Shown here: in pieces, positions 1 through 9,703 of the stretch
How positions within the stretch are numbered: position 1 is the stretch's first letter
Layout: every line of letters starts with the position of its first letter
Assembly: GCA_017307755.1 (NCBI GenBank)
Contig: JAFKGQ010000009.1
Span: 451,025-515,024 of the forward strand
Direction of reading: 5' to 3'
Source: Chitinophagaceae bacterium
Lineage (GTDB): Bacteria > Bacteroidota > Bacteroidia > Chitinophagales > Chitinophagaceae
DNA length: 64,000 bases
Notes under the pieces: model-generated
The model's database searches: none
Seen by the model: the letters and a program-made list of their open reading frames with translations, nothing else
What the model was told of the DNA's origin: nothing
Position numbers and translations under genes: made by a program

Positions 1-1494
1 CCGGTGTTGAATACTTTGAAAACGTCCAATTCCAGCATCCGGCTGATCACCCTAATGGGACCTAACAAAGTGACTGCTGTTGTCGGCGGTCTTAGTTTTA
101 ACCTGACCCCTAATAATGCTCCTGGTAATACCGGATCGGGGTGCACGGTTGGTGATGTAACCGCCGCTTTTCGTCCGACCCCTGTGTCGATACCGCAAAA
201 GGTGCTGGACCAGGCAGGAATTGCTCATATCCGGATGAGCATCGGCAAGCCCGTGTTTAATGGTAGCGGTTTCGCCTATACCTTATTCTACAGCGACACG
301 GTGTTGCCGGACAATCCCAACAGTCCGACCGACTATTATATCATGCCCGCCACGAAGACATGGGAGGAGGTGAACTACACTATTACAGCTGTACCGCGCA
401 GTGCTACGCCGCCGACCGTACCGAGCAATATCAGGATCCGGGTGGTGAACATGGCTTCCCAAGCGGATACGTTCCAGCGTACAGGGCCGTTGACCCTGAC
501 GTATGGGGACGGCACCACTCCTGTGAGTACACTGACTACTAATATTCCTTCGGGTGTGGCATCGGGTTATGTGGAGATCCCTTATAACACTTATCAGTTC
601 CGTCTTTTTACCCAGACGGGTGTGGAAGTACCCGAATCCATTCCAGGTTCATCAACTGCCACTTTTCATCAATATCAGCCCGGTGGCGTCTATACTCTTT
701 TTGTCAACAGCAATTTTGTTTTTCTCCTTGGCGGCTGTAATGGCATCAATGTAACGGGCAATTGCTACTCCATTATCCCGGACGTCAACCCACCCGTCAA
801 TACCTCTTTTGGCCTGGTACAGTTCGTCAACACCATACCGGGTACGACCTATTCTTTGAACCTGGACAACACCACCATCGGGAGCGCAGTTCCTTTCAGG
901 GGGGTATCCGGTTACCAGACGATGTCGCTGGGTGATTATTCGATGCGGCTGACCGACCGGAGTGGTCAGACGGTCGCCCAGCAAAACATTAAGATCACCC
1001 CGAACGATAATTTTACGGTGTGGTCCTATGTGAAGAATGGTCAACCGGCCCTTTCCATTACAGCCAGCGATCTATCGACACCCAACGGTCTGACAGTACG
1101 ATTTATGAACTTTTCGCTTAATGTACCCTATATAACGTTCACTTATAACGGGCAGGTGCTGCCCGTGAGTAATCCTTCCAACCAAGCAACTTATTATCCG
1201 GACATCAACGACACCACTTCGGCGGCGGGCGCTTCGCAGAACCTGGCGATCGGGGTGCCTGCCACGCATCTGCCTTATTCGGGGATAGGCCAGTTTCCGT
1301 TGCAGGTGAACAAGTCGGATGCGGGTCCTCCACCATTTGTCCCCGGGATACCCCTGATCTCCGTCCGGCCCCTGCAAGCTGGTGATTTTACCGCTCAGAG
1401 CGTATACACAGTGGCGCTGACGGGCTTTGTCGATACCACGCTGGGTGAGAATCCGGCAATCGATACTTTATTAATCGTCAAACATTTCAAATAA
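1..1494 (+). CDS. DUF4397-like exported protein (5' end outside window)
   Basis: The reading frame is open to the window edge, and the first possible start (GTG at 4) is followed by mature-looking sequence with no signal peptide, so the true start is probably upstream. At least two segments resemble the DUF4397 beta-sandwich found in Bacteroidota surface lipoproteins: around residues 140-235 (opening IRIRVVNMASQA) and around 265-355 (opening FGLVQFVNTIPG). A third related segment starts near residue 365. No catalytic motif is visible, so a structural or ligand-binding role at the cell surface is inferred. The stop codon overlaps the next ATG by one base (TAATG), which suggests translational coupling. 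It is the first visible member of a seven-gene operon. Confidence 0.6.
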   Translation, partial: PVLNTLKTSNSSIRLITLMGPNKVTAVVGGLSFNLTPNNAPGNTGSGCTVGDVTAAFRPTPVSIPQKVLDQAGIAHIRMSIGKPVFNGSGFAYTLFYSDTVLPDNPNSPTDYYIMPATKTWEEVNYTITAVPRSATPPTVPSNIRIRVVNMASQADTFQRTGPLTLTYGDGTTPVSTLTTNIPSGVASGYVEIPYNTYQFRLFTQTGVEVPESIPGSSTATFHQYQPGGVYTLFVNSNFVFLLGGCNGINVTGNCYSIIPDVNPPVNTSFGLVQFVNTIPGTTYSLNLDNTTIGSAVPFRGVSGYQTMSLGDYSMRLTDRSGQTVAQQNIKITPNDNFTVWSYVKNGQPALSITASDLSTPNGLTVRFMNFSLNVPYITFTYNGQVLPVSNPSNQATYYPDINDTTSAAGASQNLAIGVPATHLPYSGIGQFPLQVNKSDAGPPPFVPGIPLISVRPLQAGDFTAQSVYTVALTGFVDTTLGENPAIDTLLIVKHFK

Positions 1495-2648
1495 TGAACC
1501 GAAAAGATTTATTCGTGTGGTGTCTGGCCGCCGCCGTCTGTCTGGGTTCCTGCACGAAGTACCCGGAACTGAAGCCTCAACCCCAGGCGTCTTATCTGCG
1601 GGTGTTCAATAGTCTCAATTACACCCGGGGTACCGGAGGTTTACCACCCAATGAAATGACGCTGCTGATCGATCCTGTGATGGACAAGAATGATCTGCCG
1701 GCGGATGCGGCGGTGGTGGGGGACTATATCACCGTGCGAGATCTCTTTAGCAGCAGTTATCCTACCAATGCAGGGAATATTGCCGTGACCAAACAATCGG
1801 AGTGGCCGGGCTCTTTACCCGTGCTGACGGCGCCTACCATCAACGGGCTTGACCTTTCTGCCTGGGCGCAGGTGCCATCGGGGAAACACCGCATCATGCT
1901 CATGGGGAGGCCGGAGCCGGACACTCCGTTTGCTCATCTACCGGCTTCGGCGAGGGCGTCTGTCATCGCGGATACGACCGTCACTTTTACACCTGGTGAA
2001 GTCTATACGCTGGAAGGGGTGGTCTTTGATTTTGCAACCAATCGTACCGGCGCCTATTTGCGGAATGAAAGTTTTACGAAGGTCCCATTCAGCATCTTAC
2101 AGAATTACCTGAGCTTTTATTGTCTGACAGCAACGAATATGAGTCCTGCGGCTGGAAATGGCGCTTTTGATCCTCCATTGTATTTGTATTACAGTTTATG
2201 GTCGCCTGTGTGTGTCAACACCGGCTATACGGGTATTGCCAAGTATTCCTGCATTTGGCCTACTCCGGTGGTCAACCACGTTTATTTTCGTACCGTCAAC
2301 AACGCATTTGCAACCAGGGCTCCCTATGATAGCCTGCCGATGCCTCCTCTTTCCGACTTCCTCAATCCGGACGGTACCTTTGTCGACTCGAACTACCGTC
2401 CTTTTCCGCAATTCGACGTAGCCGACGCCCGCGGCGGCAGCAGCCCATTGTATTTCGGGGTATCACCGAATCTCGGCGGTTATTCCATCAGCCCCGGATT
2501 TTATTTTCCGCAGGGTCTTGCCATCGGCACTAGCAACAGCCAGCGGATAGTGGTCTACCCCAGCGTCAATGTTGTAGAGCTCATCAATGGTGCGGCCTAT
2601 CTTATGCAATTGCACAGAACATTTGATCCACCTATAATCACCAACTGA
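1494..2648 (+). CDS. Lipoprotein of unknown function in FAS1 operon
   Basis: This 384-residue protein starts with a lipoprotein signal peptide whose lipobox is LGSC (Cys20). The mature part begins with a segment (SYLRVFNSLNYTRG, near residue 33) that resembles the start of a DUF4397 domain, but I cannot assign the rest. It is rich in Pro, Tyr, Thr and Asn, as is usual for secreted beta-rich Bacteroidota proteins. The ATG overlaps the previous stop by one base, and the next gene starts two bases after its last base, so it sits firmly inside the operon. An outer-membrane-anchored accessory role in adhesion or substrate binding is inference from its neighbours. Confidence 0.7.
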   Translation: MNRKDLFVWCLAAAVCLGSCTKYPELKPQPQASYLRVFNSLNYTRGTGGLPPNEMTLLIDPVMDKNDLPADAAVVGDYITVRDLFSSSYPTNAGNIAVTKQSEWPGSLPVLTAPTINGLDLSAWAQVPSGKHRIMLMGRPEPDTPFAHLPASARASVIADTTVTFTPGEVYTLEGVVFDFATNRTGAYLRNESFTKVPFSILQNYLSFYCLTATNMSPAAGNGAFDPPLYLYYSLWSPVCVNTGYTGIAKYSCIWPTPVVNHVYFRTVNNAFATRAPYDSLPMPPLSDFLNPDGTFVDSNYRPFPQFDVADARGGSSPLYFGVSPNLGGYSISPGFYFPQGLAIGTSNSQRIVVYPSVNVVELINGAAYLMQLHRTFDPPIITN

Positions 2649-2649
2649 T

Positions 2650-3756
2650 ATGTATAGCTATAATAACATCCGGAATCTGGCCGCGGGATCCATCTTTGCG
2701 TTGTTTGGCGTCGTTCTGGGGGGCTGTCACAAGTCCCAGCCCGACGTCAGCCCCCAGCGCGTGGGCAGGGCGGTGCAGGATGTCCTGAAGAGTTCTTTCA
2801 ACGTCAGCCTGTTCAATGCGGCCATGCATTACACCGGGCTGGACGATTCGCTGAAGGGCAGCGGCCCCTACACCATCTTCGCACCCGAAGATGCGGCCTT
2901 CGATTCCATAGGCATTTCTTCCGTTGCACAGATTGACACGATGGATAAGGTCAAGTTGACGCATTTACTAAAATATCATATCCTTTATGGTCAGAACATT
3001 CCCCGGCTGCAGGTGGACAACAAGCCCAACAATCCTTTTACCAACTGGGATGGGAAGACCCTGTATATTTCCAGGCCTTATTCGGGTGATGCCGTCAATA
3101 ACAACAATTTTATCGTGAATGGAGATACGGTGGTGCAAGCCGATGCCCTGGCTGTCAATGGAGTGGTACACACGCTTAAAACGGTGCTGAAGTATCAGAC
3201 CTATAACAGCTGCGCGGATTACCTGAGCGCCGACACGAGCTTTAGTTTTTTTCTCGCCGCACTACGCAACTTCAATCTATATAGCATGCTGCAGTCTGCC
3301 GGGCCTATTACGGTGCTCGCACCGACCAACAATGCCTTTCGTGGTGTGGGTATAGACATGGACAGCATAAGCCGGCTGGATACGGTGCATTATCTTCCAC
3401 TGCTGTTCAAGTCTTATCTGATGCCCAGCTACCTGTATTTCAGCGCGCCGAGGTTAAATAATTACGGGATCTTTTATTATTCCCCCGATGGGAGCTACCA
3501 GGTAACCGGCAGTTCCTGGTATGATTTCAGCACCGGGCGCGCCTCTCCTGGAGTAGCTGTCTCGGCCTATGATCCGGGGACCCATGATCCGATACAGCTG
3601 TTTTCGATGATAGATGGTAACCCAATAACCCCCTACAACGGATACCCGGCCTCTATCGCTGCTATCCGCAGTCAGGATAATCCGGCCGGGAATGGGGTAG
3701 TTATTGTTATTGAAGAGACGTTAGCCGGCCCCGATGCCTGCCGGCGACTACATTAA
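2650..3756 (+). CDS. Fasciclin (FAS1) domain lipoprotein, two domains
   Basis: The protein has 368 residues and a lipobox LGGC (Cys26). Two FAS1-type domains are visible. The first spans about residues 40-180, with the conserved TIFAPEDAAF segment and the LLKYHIL and NGVVHTL stretches. The second spans about 190-360, with TVLAPTNNAF and a final NGVVIVIEETL. FAS1 domains are adhesion and protein-interaction modules. In Bacteroidota they are frequent in lipoproteins encoded beside SusC/SusD pairs, so a surface-exposed binding role is likely. It is the first of four consecutive FAS1-like genes. The following start lies 12 bp downstream. Confidence 0.85.
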   Translation: MYSYNNIRNLAAGSIFALFGVVLGGCHKSQPDVSPQRVGRAVQDVLKSSFNVSLFNAAMHYTGLDDSLKGSGPYTIFAPEDAAFDSIGISSVAQIDTMDKVKLTHLLKYHILYGQNIPRLQVDNKPNNPFTNWDGKTLYISRPYSGDAVNNNNFIVNGDTVVQADALAVNGVVHTLKTVLKYQTYNSCADYLSADTSFSFFLAALRNFNLYSMLQSAGPITVLAPTNNAFRGVGIDMDSISRLDTVHYLPLLFKSYLMPSYLYFSAPRLNNYGIFYYSPDGSYQVTGSSWYDFSTGRASPGVAVSAYDPGTHDPIQLFSMIDGNPITPYNGYPASIAAIRSQDNPAGNGVVIVIEETLAGPDACRRLH

Positions 3757-3768
3757 TAGAGACAAAAA

Positions 3769-5010
3769 ATGAATTTTATCATGCAAGCAATCCGACTGAT
3801 CTTTATTCGCGGTATTTTGTTTACGGGTGTGTTATTGTTCTGCTTGTATTCGTGCAATAAAGCCATTCAAAATCCGCAGACTTTTCCCGTCCATCCTGTC
3901 CCTGTCTTTGACTCCCTGCATGATCTCCGGCATATGATGGACAGTCTGCCCAACTCCGGTCTTTTTTTACTGGCGTTGCAACGAACGGGATATGACAGTC
4001 TGCTGCGGCGAAAGGATTCTGTTTATACCCTGCTGGTCCCGACGGACAGCCTGCTTATTTCCATGGGCTATACCAGGGATGTCATCAGTTATCTGGATAC
4101 TAAGCTGTTGCTGACCGGGATTATCATTCCCCAGTTCCTGTACGGGAATTTTTCGGATTCTTTGCTCGATGTGTCAGGATATGTGCCCGCGACGACCAAG
4201 GCCGACCCGACGTCGCAGACCTCGTATACATACCGGCTGGGCAAGCAGGCAGGGCCCGTCGGGGGCCTCTGGATCTTTGCGTCGCAGATCAGTCCCAAGA
4301 CCGGCGGACTACGTGCATCCAACGGGTATCTCTATTCTGTGAATACCTACTACTATCCCTCCGTCGTAAATGCCTGGAAGTTGCTGCAATCGAAACCGGA
4401 ATTTAGTTATTTTGTTGCGGCGTGCCAAATCAACGACAGTGTTGCCAACGCGATGGGGCTGCCGTACAGGGGGGATCCGCTGAACCTCCCAAGCGATACC
4501 AGTATTTTTTTTAGTGCCGGCATCACTTATTTTGTGCCGACCAACCAGGCCTTTATCGATGCCGGATTTCGGACGATCAACGATATCCGGGCTTATGCGC
4601 TCACTACCCAGTACGATCCTTCCAATACCACTGTAAGTCCGCTGGACACCATCATTTACGGCCACTGTATGCCGGACACTGCGGTGCTGTCATTCGACTT
4701 GCAACATAACCCGGGCTTTAATCAGCGGCCACTGGCCTCCGCTGTCAGCGGGTATGACAAAAAAGCTTTTCAAAGTATAATGTATAATCTTGCTTACAAG
4801 ATCAATAACGATCCATATAATTATCCCGCGCAATATGGGCGGACGCAGCCCTATATAGGCGAAATATTTTTCCAGGCCTCCGGCAGCACTATAACGATGA
4901 CTTGCAATTCGGGCAGGAAGCCGCCGGCAGCGAGGATCGTCGAGCCTGACATGGTGTGTGCGTATAATTTAATCTTACATGGGGTGGATCATCTTTTTTG
5001 GCCCTACTAA
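3769..5010 (+). CDS. FAS1-like lipoprotein
   Basis: This 413-residue protein has a long hydrophobic leader (about residues 8-28) ending in LYSC (Cys29), read as a lipoprotein signal. A second ATG at 3781 would shorten the leader by four residues and is also possible. The mature protein has two FAS1-like segments. One is at about 50-130 (FLLALQRTGYDSLL, then TLLVPTDSLL). The other is at about 205-300 (FSYFVAACQIND, then TYFVPTNQAF). The domains are more diverged than in the preceding gene, so a plain FAS1 search may score only part of it. It belongs to the same plus-strand operon, 10 bp before the next start. Confidence 0.75.
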   Translation: MNFIMQAIRLIFIRGILFTGVLLFCLYSCNKAIQNPQTFPVHPVPVFDSLHDLRHMMDSLPNSGLFLLALQRTGYDSLLRRKDSVYTLLVPTDSLLISMGYTRDVISYLDTKLLLTGIIIPQFLYGNFSDSLLDVSGYVPATTKADPTSQTSYTYRLGKQAGPVGGLWIFASQISPKTGGLRASNGYLYSVNTYYYPSVVNAWKLLQSKPEFSYFVAACQINDSVANAMGLPYRGDPLNLPSDTSIFFSAGITYFVPTNQAFIDAGFRTINDIRAYALTTQYDPSNTTVSPLDTIIYGHCMPDTAVLSFDLQHNPGFNQRPLASAVSGYDKKAFQSIMYNLAYKINNDPYNYPAQYGRTQPYIGEIFFQASGSTITMTCNSGRKPPAARIVEPDMVCAYNLILHGVDHLFWPY

Positions 5011-5020
5011 ATTAAACGTT

Positions 5021-6388
5021 ATGTTGTCTATGTTAATACGTTATTTAAAAAAATGGGTGGTTGCGGCGAGTCTGTTGGCGCTGGTCTTTTCCTGTAAGAA
5101 GAACATGACGCCAGGGCAGAATGGGTTGTATGACGACCCTCAGTCCCTCTACAGTCTTATCGGCGCTAATTTTAATCTGAGCCATTGTGATACGGCCCTG
5201 CAAATTACCGGATTGGACACCTTACTGGCACGCAAGGGCGCCTATACCGTCTTTGTGGTGCAGGACGACAATTATCCGACGGATGGCGGAATTTTCGCGG
5301 GGACTATTACCTATCCCACCGGTGGTAATTTTTATGGCAAGGGCTATGCGCAAGGTCCATTTGCTGCCAGCCTCACCAATTATTACTATTGGTATGTGCA
5401 GCAGGGCAATGTCCCCTATCTCAAGCGGGTGGCGGGCTACCACATCCTGCCGCAGAAGCTGAACATAGCTGATATCCCTATGGGGCTTAACAAAGCATAT
5501 GTTACGCTGGCGGGGGACTCCGTCTTTATCTCCAAATATGCCGACCCTCATTCGTCCGGGGGTGACCCGATCGTGACTGTCAACGGCATCCGGGTGATCC
5601 GTCATGATTTCCAGGCTTCCAACGGCACCTATCATGTGTTGAACCAGCTGCTCTTCCCCAATCCCAATACGAGTACCTGGGCCATTCTTTCCGGCACCAA
5701 TGCGCTGGGGTGGGCTTTCGAACCCATTGCCAATAGTACTTATGGCCAGTGTTGCAATTCTAATCCTCCCCACGATACCCTTGGGTTCGGGATGCGGGCA
5801 TACAATTATGGTACATTTACCACGGCACTGGTGCGGACAGGGTTATACAAGCTGCTGCAGGGCGCCGGCGCCTATACGGTGATGGCTGTACCCAACAACT
5901 TTTTTCTTAATCCATACAGTCCTTCGCGCCCGATGTTGAGCCAGCAGCAGGTGCTGACGATGAACCTGGATACCCTGACGAAGATCATGAAACTCCATAT
6001 TATTCCGGGAAGGTATTTCCTGAGCGATTTTCAATCCTATCCATTCGATGCCCATGTGCTGGATACCCTCTACAGTCCTGCTTTCGGGCAATGGACCTAT
6101 AGCAAGCCGCTGGTGTTTCCCACTATCGGGAAGGATTCACTCTATGTGATCCCCAACGGGCTGCCGATAGGCGGCACAACTCCCGGATTCTGGGTGTTCG
6201 GTCCGGGGAACCTGTGGTACAGCCGCTACGCGAGTCAGTACCAGAATCAATTTGCGCAAACGGGAGAACCGGCAGGGTTGCTGCTGGATGGGTCTGCTTT
6301 CTATGACGGCAGTTTGCAACCCCAGGATGTTGTGGCGCCCAATGGGGTTGTACAATATCTGTACGCTACCGAACTAGTTCCAAGATAA
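5021..6388 (+). CDS. FAS1-like lipoprotein
   Basis: I place the start at the ATG at 5021 because it directly precedes a lipoprotein signal peptide with LVFSC (Cys25). The longer frame from 4979 would run into the previous gene and put charged residues ahead of the leader. The resulting 455-residue protein has two FAS1-like domains. The first is at about 38-220, with a long insertion between YTVFVVQDDNY and the VAGYHIL segment. The second is at about 255-455, with TALVRTGLYKLL, YTVMAVPNNFF and KLHIIPGRYF. The insertion is the unusual point. The stop is followed by the next ATG after 10 bp. Confidence 0.78.
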   Translation: MLSMLIRYLKKWVVAASLLALVFSCKKNMTPGQNGLYDDPQSLYSLIGANFNLSHCDTALQITGLDTLLARKGAYTVFVVQDDNYPTDGGIFAGTITYPTGGNFYGKGYAQGPFAASLTNYYYWYVQQGNVPYLKRVAGYHILPQKLNIADIPMGLNKAYVTLAGDSVFISKYADPHSSGGDPIVTVNGIRVIRHDFQASNGTYHVLNQLLFPNPNTSTWAILSGTNALGWAFEPIANSTYGQCCNSNPPHDTLGFGMRAYNYGTFTTALVRTGLYKLLQGAGAYTVMAVPNNFFLNPYSPSRPMLSQQQVLTMNLDTLTKIMKLHIIPGRYFLSDFQSYPFDAHVLDTLYSPAFGQWTYSKPLVFPTIGKDSLYVIPNGLPIGGTTPGFWVFGPGNLWYSRYASQYQNQFAQTGEPAGLLLDGSAFYDGSLQPQDVVAPNGVVQYLYATELVPR

Positions 6389-6398
6389 AATTTTTTTT

Positions 6399-7376
6399 AT
6401 GAAGAGAAACAGCCATTTTCAACGTCTGTCCGTCTTTGCGGTGTTTTTGGTCTTTACGATCTTTGCTGTATCGTGTAAAAAGAACAGCGGCGCGGGCGCT
6501 TCCACGCAGACATTGCGGCAGTATTTCAGCAGTGCGTCACAATATACTCTTTTTAACAAGGCGCTGCAGAGGACCGGGCTGGACACGCTGCTGGGTGGAG
6601 CGATACCTTATACGGTGTTTGCCGTCGGCGATTCGGGCATGATACATAGCGGCTATACTTCTGCAGGGATCGATACGACCAATATCCCGCGACTCAGGCG
6701 AACCTTGCTGTACCAGATCATCCAGGGCAGCATCACCAGCGCGAGTCTGCAACTTTACCAGGAGATACCACTGACTACAGCGGACAGCGGTATACAGGCT
6801 TACCTGGAACAAAACAACTTTGGCTTATTTTTTAATGGCATTCCGGTGGCTGGTGTCGATAGCGGTCTGTCCAATGGCATTATTCAGCGGATGCAAACGA
6901 TGGCCGCCCCCCCTGTAGGGGATCTGTATACCACCGTTGGTACGATCCCTTCGCTGAGCGATTATAACTTTTTGATCCATTATGTCGGTCAATATGGATC
7001 TCCGGGTGATTATTTACGGGCTGCCAGTCCTGCCTCGCCGCTCACCGTCTTTTTGCCCAACAATACTCTCTTCGCCGCGTTAGGTTGGGACAATCTCACC
7101 GCCATACAGCAGGGAGGCTATTTTTCCAATGTCTACTTCTGGGGCAACGGGCAGTATTATACATGCGATTTTCTCGGAGCCTCCAATCTTTTTCTGAACG
7201 CGGATCAATTTGGGAACAGAAACTATTTATGGTTCACCAAGGACGGATATAGTTTTTACCCCAATACCACAGTCAGCAATGGTATCGGGAATGCCAATAC
7301 CCGATATCAGATCGTCCTGGCGAATATCGTCTGCACTAATGGCGTGATCCATACTTTTCAACCCTATTCATATTAA
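6399..7376 (+). CDS. FAS1-like lipoprotein
   Basis: This 325-residue protein has a lipoprotein leader with FAVSC (Cys26). A first FAS1-like segment (residues about 38-190) opens with LFNKALQRTGLDTLL and YTVFAVGDSGM. A second (about 195-325) carries LTVFLPNNTLFAALG and ends with a NGVIHTF motif typical of the last strand of FAS1. It is the fourth and shortest FAS1-like protein in the row. Together with the previous three it suggests duplication followed by divergence. Spacing to the next gene is again 10 bp. Confidence 0.8.
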   Translation: MKRNSHFQRLSVFAVFLVFTIFAVSCKKNSGAGASTQTLRQYFSSASQYTLFNKALQRTGLDTLLGGAIPYTVFAVGDSGMIHSGYTSAGIDTTNIPRLRRTLLYQIIQGSITSASLQLYQEIPLTTADSGIQAYLEQNNFGLFFNGIPVAGVDSGLSNGIIQRMQTMAAPPVGDLYTTVGTIPSLSDYNFLIHYVGQYGSPGDYLRAASPASPLTVFLPNNTLFAALGWDNLTAIQQGGYFSNVYFWGNGQYYTCDFLGASNLFLNADQFGNRNYLWFTKDGYSFYPNTTVSNGIGNANTRYQIVLANIVCTNGVIHTFQPYSY

Positions 7377-7386
7377 TGCACTTGCT

Positions 7387-9546
7387 ATGAAACTTTATAT
7401 CGGGATCTTTATTTTGGCTCTTTTCCTGTCTGCCTGTGGAAAGAAATTTATGGACCCCAAGGGCAACCAGTTCCTGGCGGCCGAAGTGACGGCGAGCCCG
7501 TTGACGATAGCGTCCGATAGCCTGGTGACCATAACGGGCCAGGGTTTTAGTACCGACCCGAACCAGGACCAGGTCTTTTTTAACGGAACAGGTGCGGCTG
7601 TGCTGCAAGCCAGTGCTACCCGGCTGGTGGTGAAGGCGCCGGCTGCGGGGTCGACGGGCAATATAACGGTGAGGGTCAATGGAGAGCAAGCCAATGGTCC
7701 CGTATTCACCTATCCTTCGAGCAGTGTCTTTTCCATGAGCCCTTTGAGCGGTGTTGACAGTACCACGGTCACACTTGCCACCGCCATCCGTGTAGGTCCT
7801 ACGGCGTCCACGACGGTGCTGTTTGGCAATCTGCCGGGGAAGGTACTTTATACGGATTCCAGCCGGATCATCGTATCAGCTCCTCATGGGGTGCAGACCG
7901 GCCAGCTGAGTATCCAGACTAATGGACAGCAATATGCCGGCCCGGTGTTTACCTTAATCACGGTACAGGCGGTCAGTCCGAATATCCAGGGTTCGGGGGG
8001 GGGCACGGTGCAGATCATCGGCACAGGGTTCAATCCCGTACCCAACCGCAATGCTGTAACCTTTACTCAGAAATTTACCGGCAATCCCGTACCTGCAACC
8101 GTCGTCGGGGGTAGTGTCGACACGCTGACTGTGCAGCTTCCCGCGGGTGTCGGTACGGGTCCTGTTACGGTGAATCCGAACAATCAGAATGTGGTCACCG
8201 GCCCCATCTTTACCTTGTTTTCGATTGATTCGAGGTCCAGCCAGCCGTATAGTTTTCCTTTTATTGCCACCTCCGGGATACCCCAGCTGTTGATAGGCAG
8301 CGGCTTCAACCCTGATGTCAGCCAGAATCACCTGACGGTGAACGGTCTTCCCTGCACGGTGACGTATGTCAGTCCTACCGGGGATTCTATCCTTTACTAT
8401 CTGCCTGATCTGATCAATCCCCCCCAGATAGGGCTTGCTAATGGCCCTCTGGTCCTGCAGTCGGGCAGTCTGACGGCCACAACCGCGGGTCTGCAGAACA
8501 TCGCCTATGAAGAAGTAACCACGCTGGCCGGCGGCAGTTACGGTCTGGCTAATGGAAAGGGGAAGAACGCTCAGTTCGAGACGCTGGCGGGCATTACGTA
8601 TGGTCATCCATTAGGCGCTGCTGCTTATAATAGTCCCGCCTATTTCTATGTAGTGGACAGGGAGGCCAATAATGTCCGGCGGATAACGACGGATGGTATT
8701 GTCACATTGGTGGCCGGCAGTCCAACCGGCCAGGCCGGTTATGCGGATGGCATCGGCGCCAGCGCCCTGTTCAATGCCCCCAGTGGGGTTGTAATTGACA
8801 ATAACGGCTACCTGTGGGTTGCTGACAGCGGCAATTTCAGGGTCCGAGTGATCGACCCGAAAACTTACCAGGTTACCACTGTTGCGGGGACCGGAGTGCC
8901 GGGTACGGCCGACGGTGTGGGGGTGTCAGCACAGTTCCTGGGGCCTACGGGTGTCTCCCTGTACGGCTCAAATTGTTACAGCTGCGGTCTTACGGCTTCG
9001 GTGGTGATCACCGACGCGGCCGGCGGCACCGGCAGTTTGCGTCAGGTTGTCCGGCTCAGTGATGGATCGGTGACTGTAACGACCCTTCAATCCGGGTTGA
9101 TCAATCCGAGATCGCCCTATGGTGGATATAGCCAGGTGGCCTATGTCGACAACGAGGCGGTGTATTATTATAATGCCGGAGGTTTTTTGGCTGGTACACC
9201 CGGTTCCGCCGGATTTATGAATGGACCTTCGGGGGCTTTGTTTAATAACCCTTTGGGGTTGGTGGCTATGTCGCCTCCTATTCCCGGTACTTTTTGGATG
9301 GTAGGCGATGCCGGCAACAATGTTATCCGGGTCATCTATAACAATACTTATACGACTGGTACAGGCCCTTATCCCGTGTACACCTACATCGGCGGAATGG
9401 GCGGCACCACGGCAGGGTACCAGGACGGTGGTTTCCGAACGGCTTTGTTTAACAAACCGGGGGCTATGATTACGGTGCCAAACAGTTATAAAACTTTTTT
9501 ATACGTATGTGACGTGGGGAATCACGCCATCCGGATAATCAATTAA
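7387..9546 (+). CDS. IPT/TIG and NHL-repeat lipoprotein
   Basis: This 719-residue protein has a lipobox LSAC (Cys17). Four consecutive immunoglobulin-like IPT/TIG segments are visible at about residues 34-108, 114-190, 194-276 and 285-360, each with the pattern of a GxGF or related turn followed by a short hydrophobic strand. From about residue 378 to the end the sequence turns into NHL-type beta-propeller repeats, with recurring phrases such as VVDREANNVRRI, VADSGNFRVRVI and CDVGNHAIRII. This IPT-NHL architecture is common in Bacteroidota surface lipoproteins encoded next to SusC/SusD pairs and is thought to bind ligands. It is the last gene of the operon; the next 157 bp are non-coding. Confidence 0.85.
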   Translation: MKLYIGIFILALFLSACGKKFMDPKGNQFLAAEVTASPLTIASDSLVTITGQGFSTDPNQDQVFFNGTGAAVLQASATRLVVKAPAAGSTGNITVRVNGEQANGPVFTYPSSSVFSMSPLSGVDSTTVTLATAIRVGPTASTTVLFGNLPGKVLYTDSSRIIVSAPHGVQTGQLSIQTNGQQYAGPVFTLITVQAVSPNIQGSGGGTVQIIGTGFNPVPNRNAVTFTQKFTGNPVPATVVGGSVDTLTVQLPAGVGTGPVTVNPNNQNVVTGPIFTLFSIDSRSSQPYSFPFIATSGIPQLLIGSGFNPDVSQNHLTVNGLPCTVTYVSPTGDSILYYLPDLINPPQIGLANGPLVLQSGSLTATTAGLQNIAYEEVTTLAGGSYGLANGKGKNAQFETLAGITYGHPLGAAAYNSPAYFYVVDREANNVRRITTDGIVTLVAGSPTGQAGYADGIGASALFNAPSGVVIDNNGYLWVADSGNFRVRVIDPKTYQVTTVAGTGVPGTADGVGVSAQFLGPTGVSLYGSNCYSCGLTASVVITDAAGGTGSLRQVVRLSDGSVTVTTLQSGLINPRSPYGGYSQVAYVDNEAVYYYNAGGFLAGTPGSAGFMNGPSGALFNNPLGLVAMSPPIPGTFWMVGDAGNNVIRVIYNNTYTTGTGPYPVYTYIGGMGGTTAGYQDGGFRTALFNKPGAMITVPNSYKTFLYVCDVGNHAIRIIN

Positions 9547-9703
9547 CAAACAAGACGAATACTGTCTTTTGTCGTGGATAATTTACGATTCCTTAATATG
9601 CTGTTCACCCGGGGGATATATGATCTTCCTAATTTCATGGACTGCTTTGGTGCGGTTTCGGACTTGGTGGTTTACCGTGCCTGTATAGAAAAAAGACTGT
9701 ACT

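Noticed and set aside
9547..9580. Weak stem-loop (ACAAGAC with GTCTTTTGT) as terminator of the lipoprotein operon
   Set aside because: Short A/T-rich stem with a mismatch and no T-tract after it.
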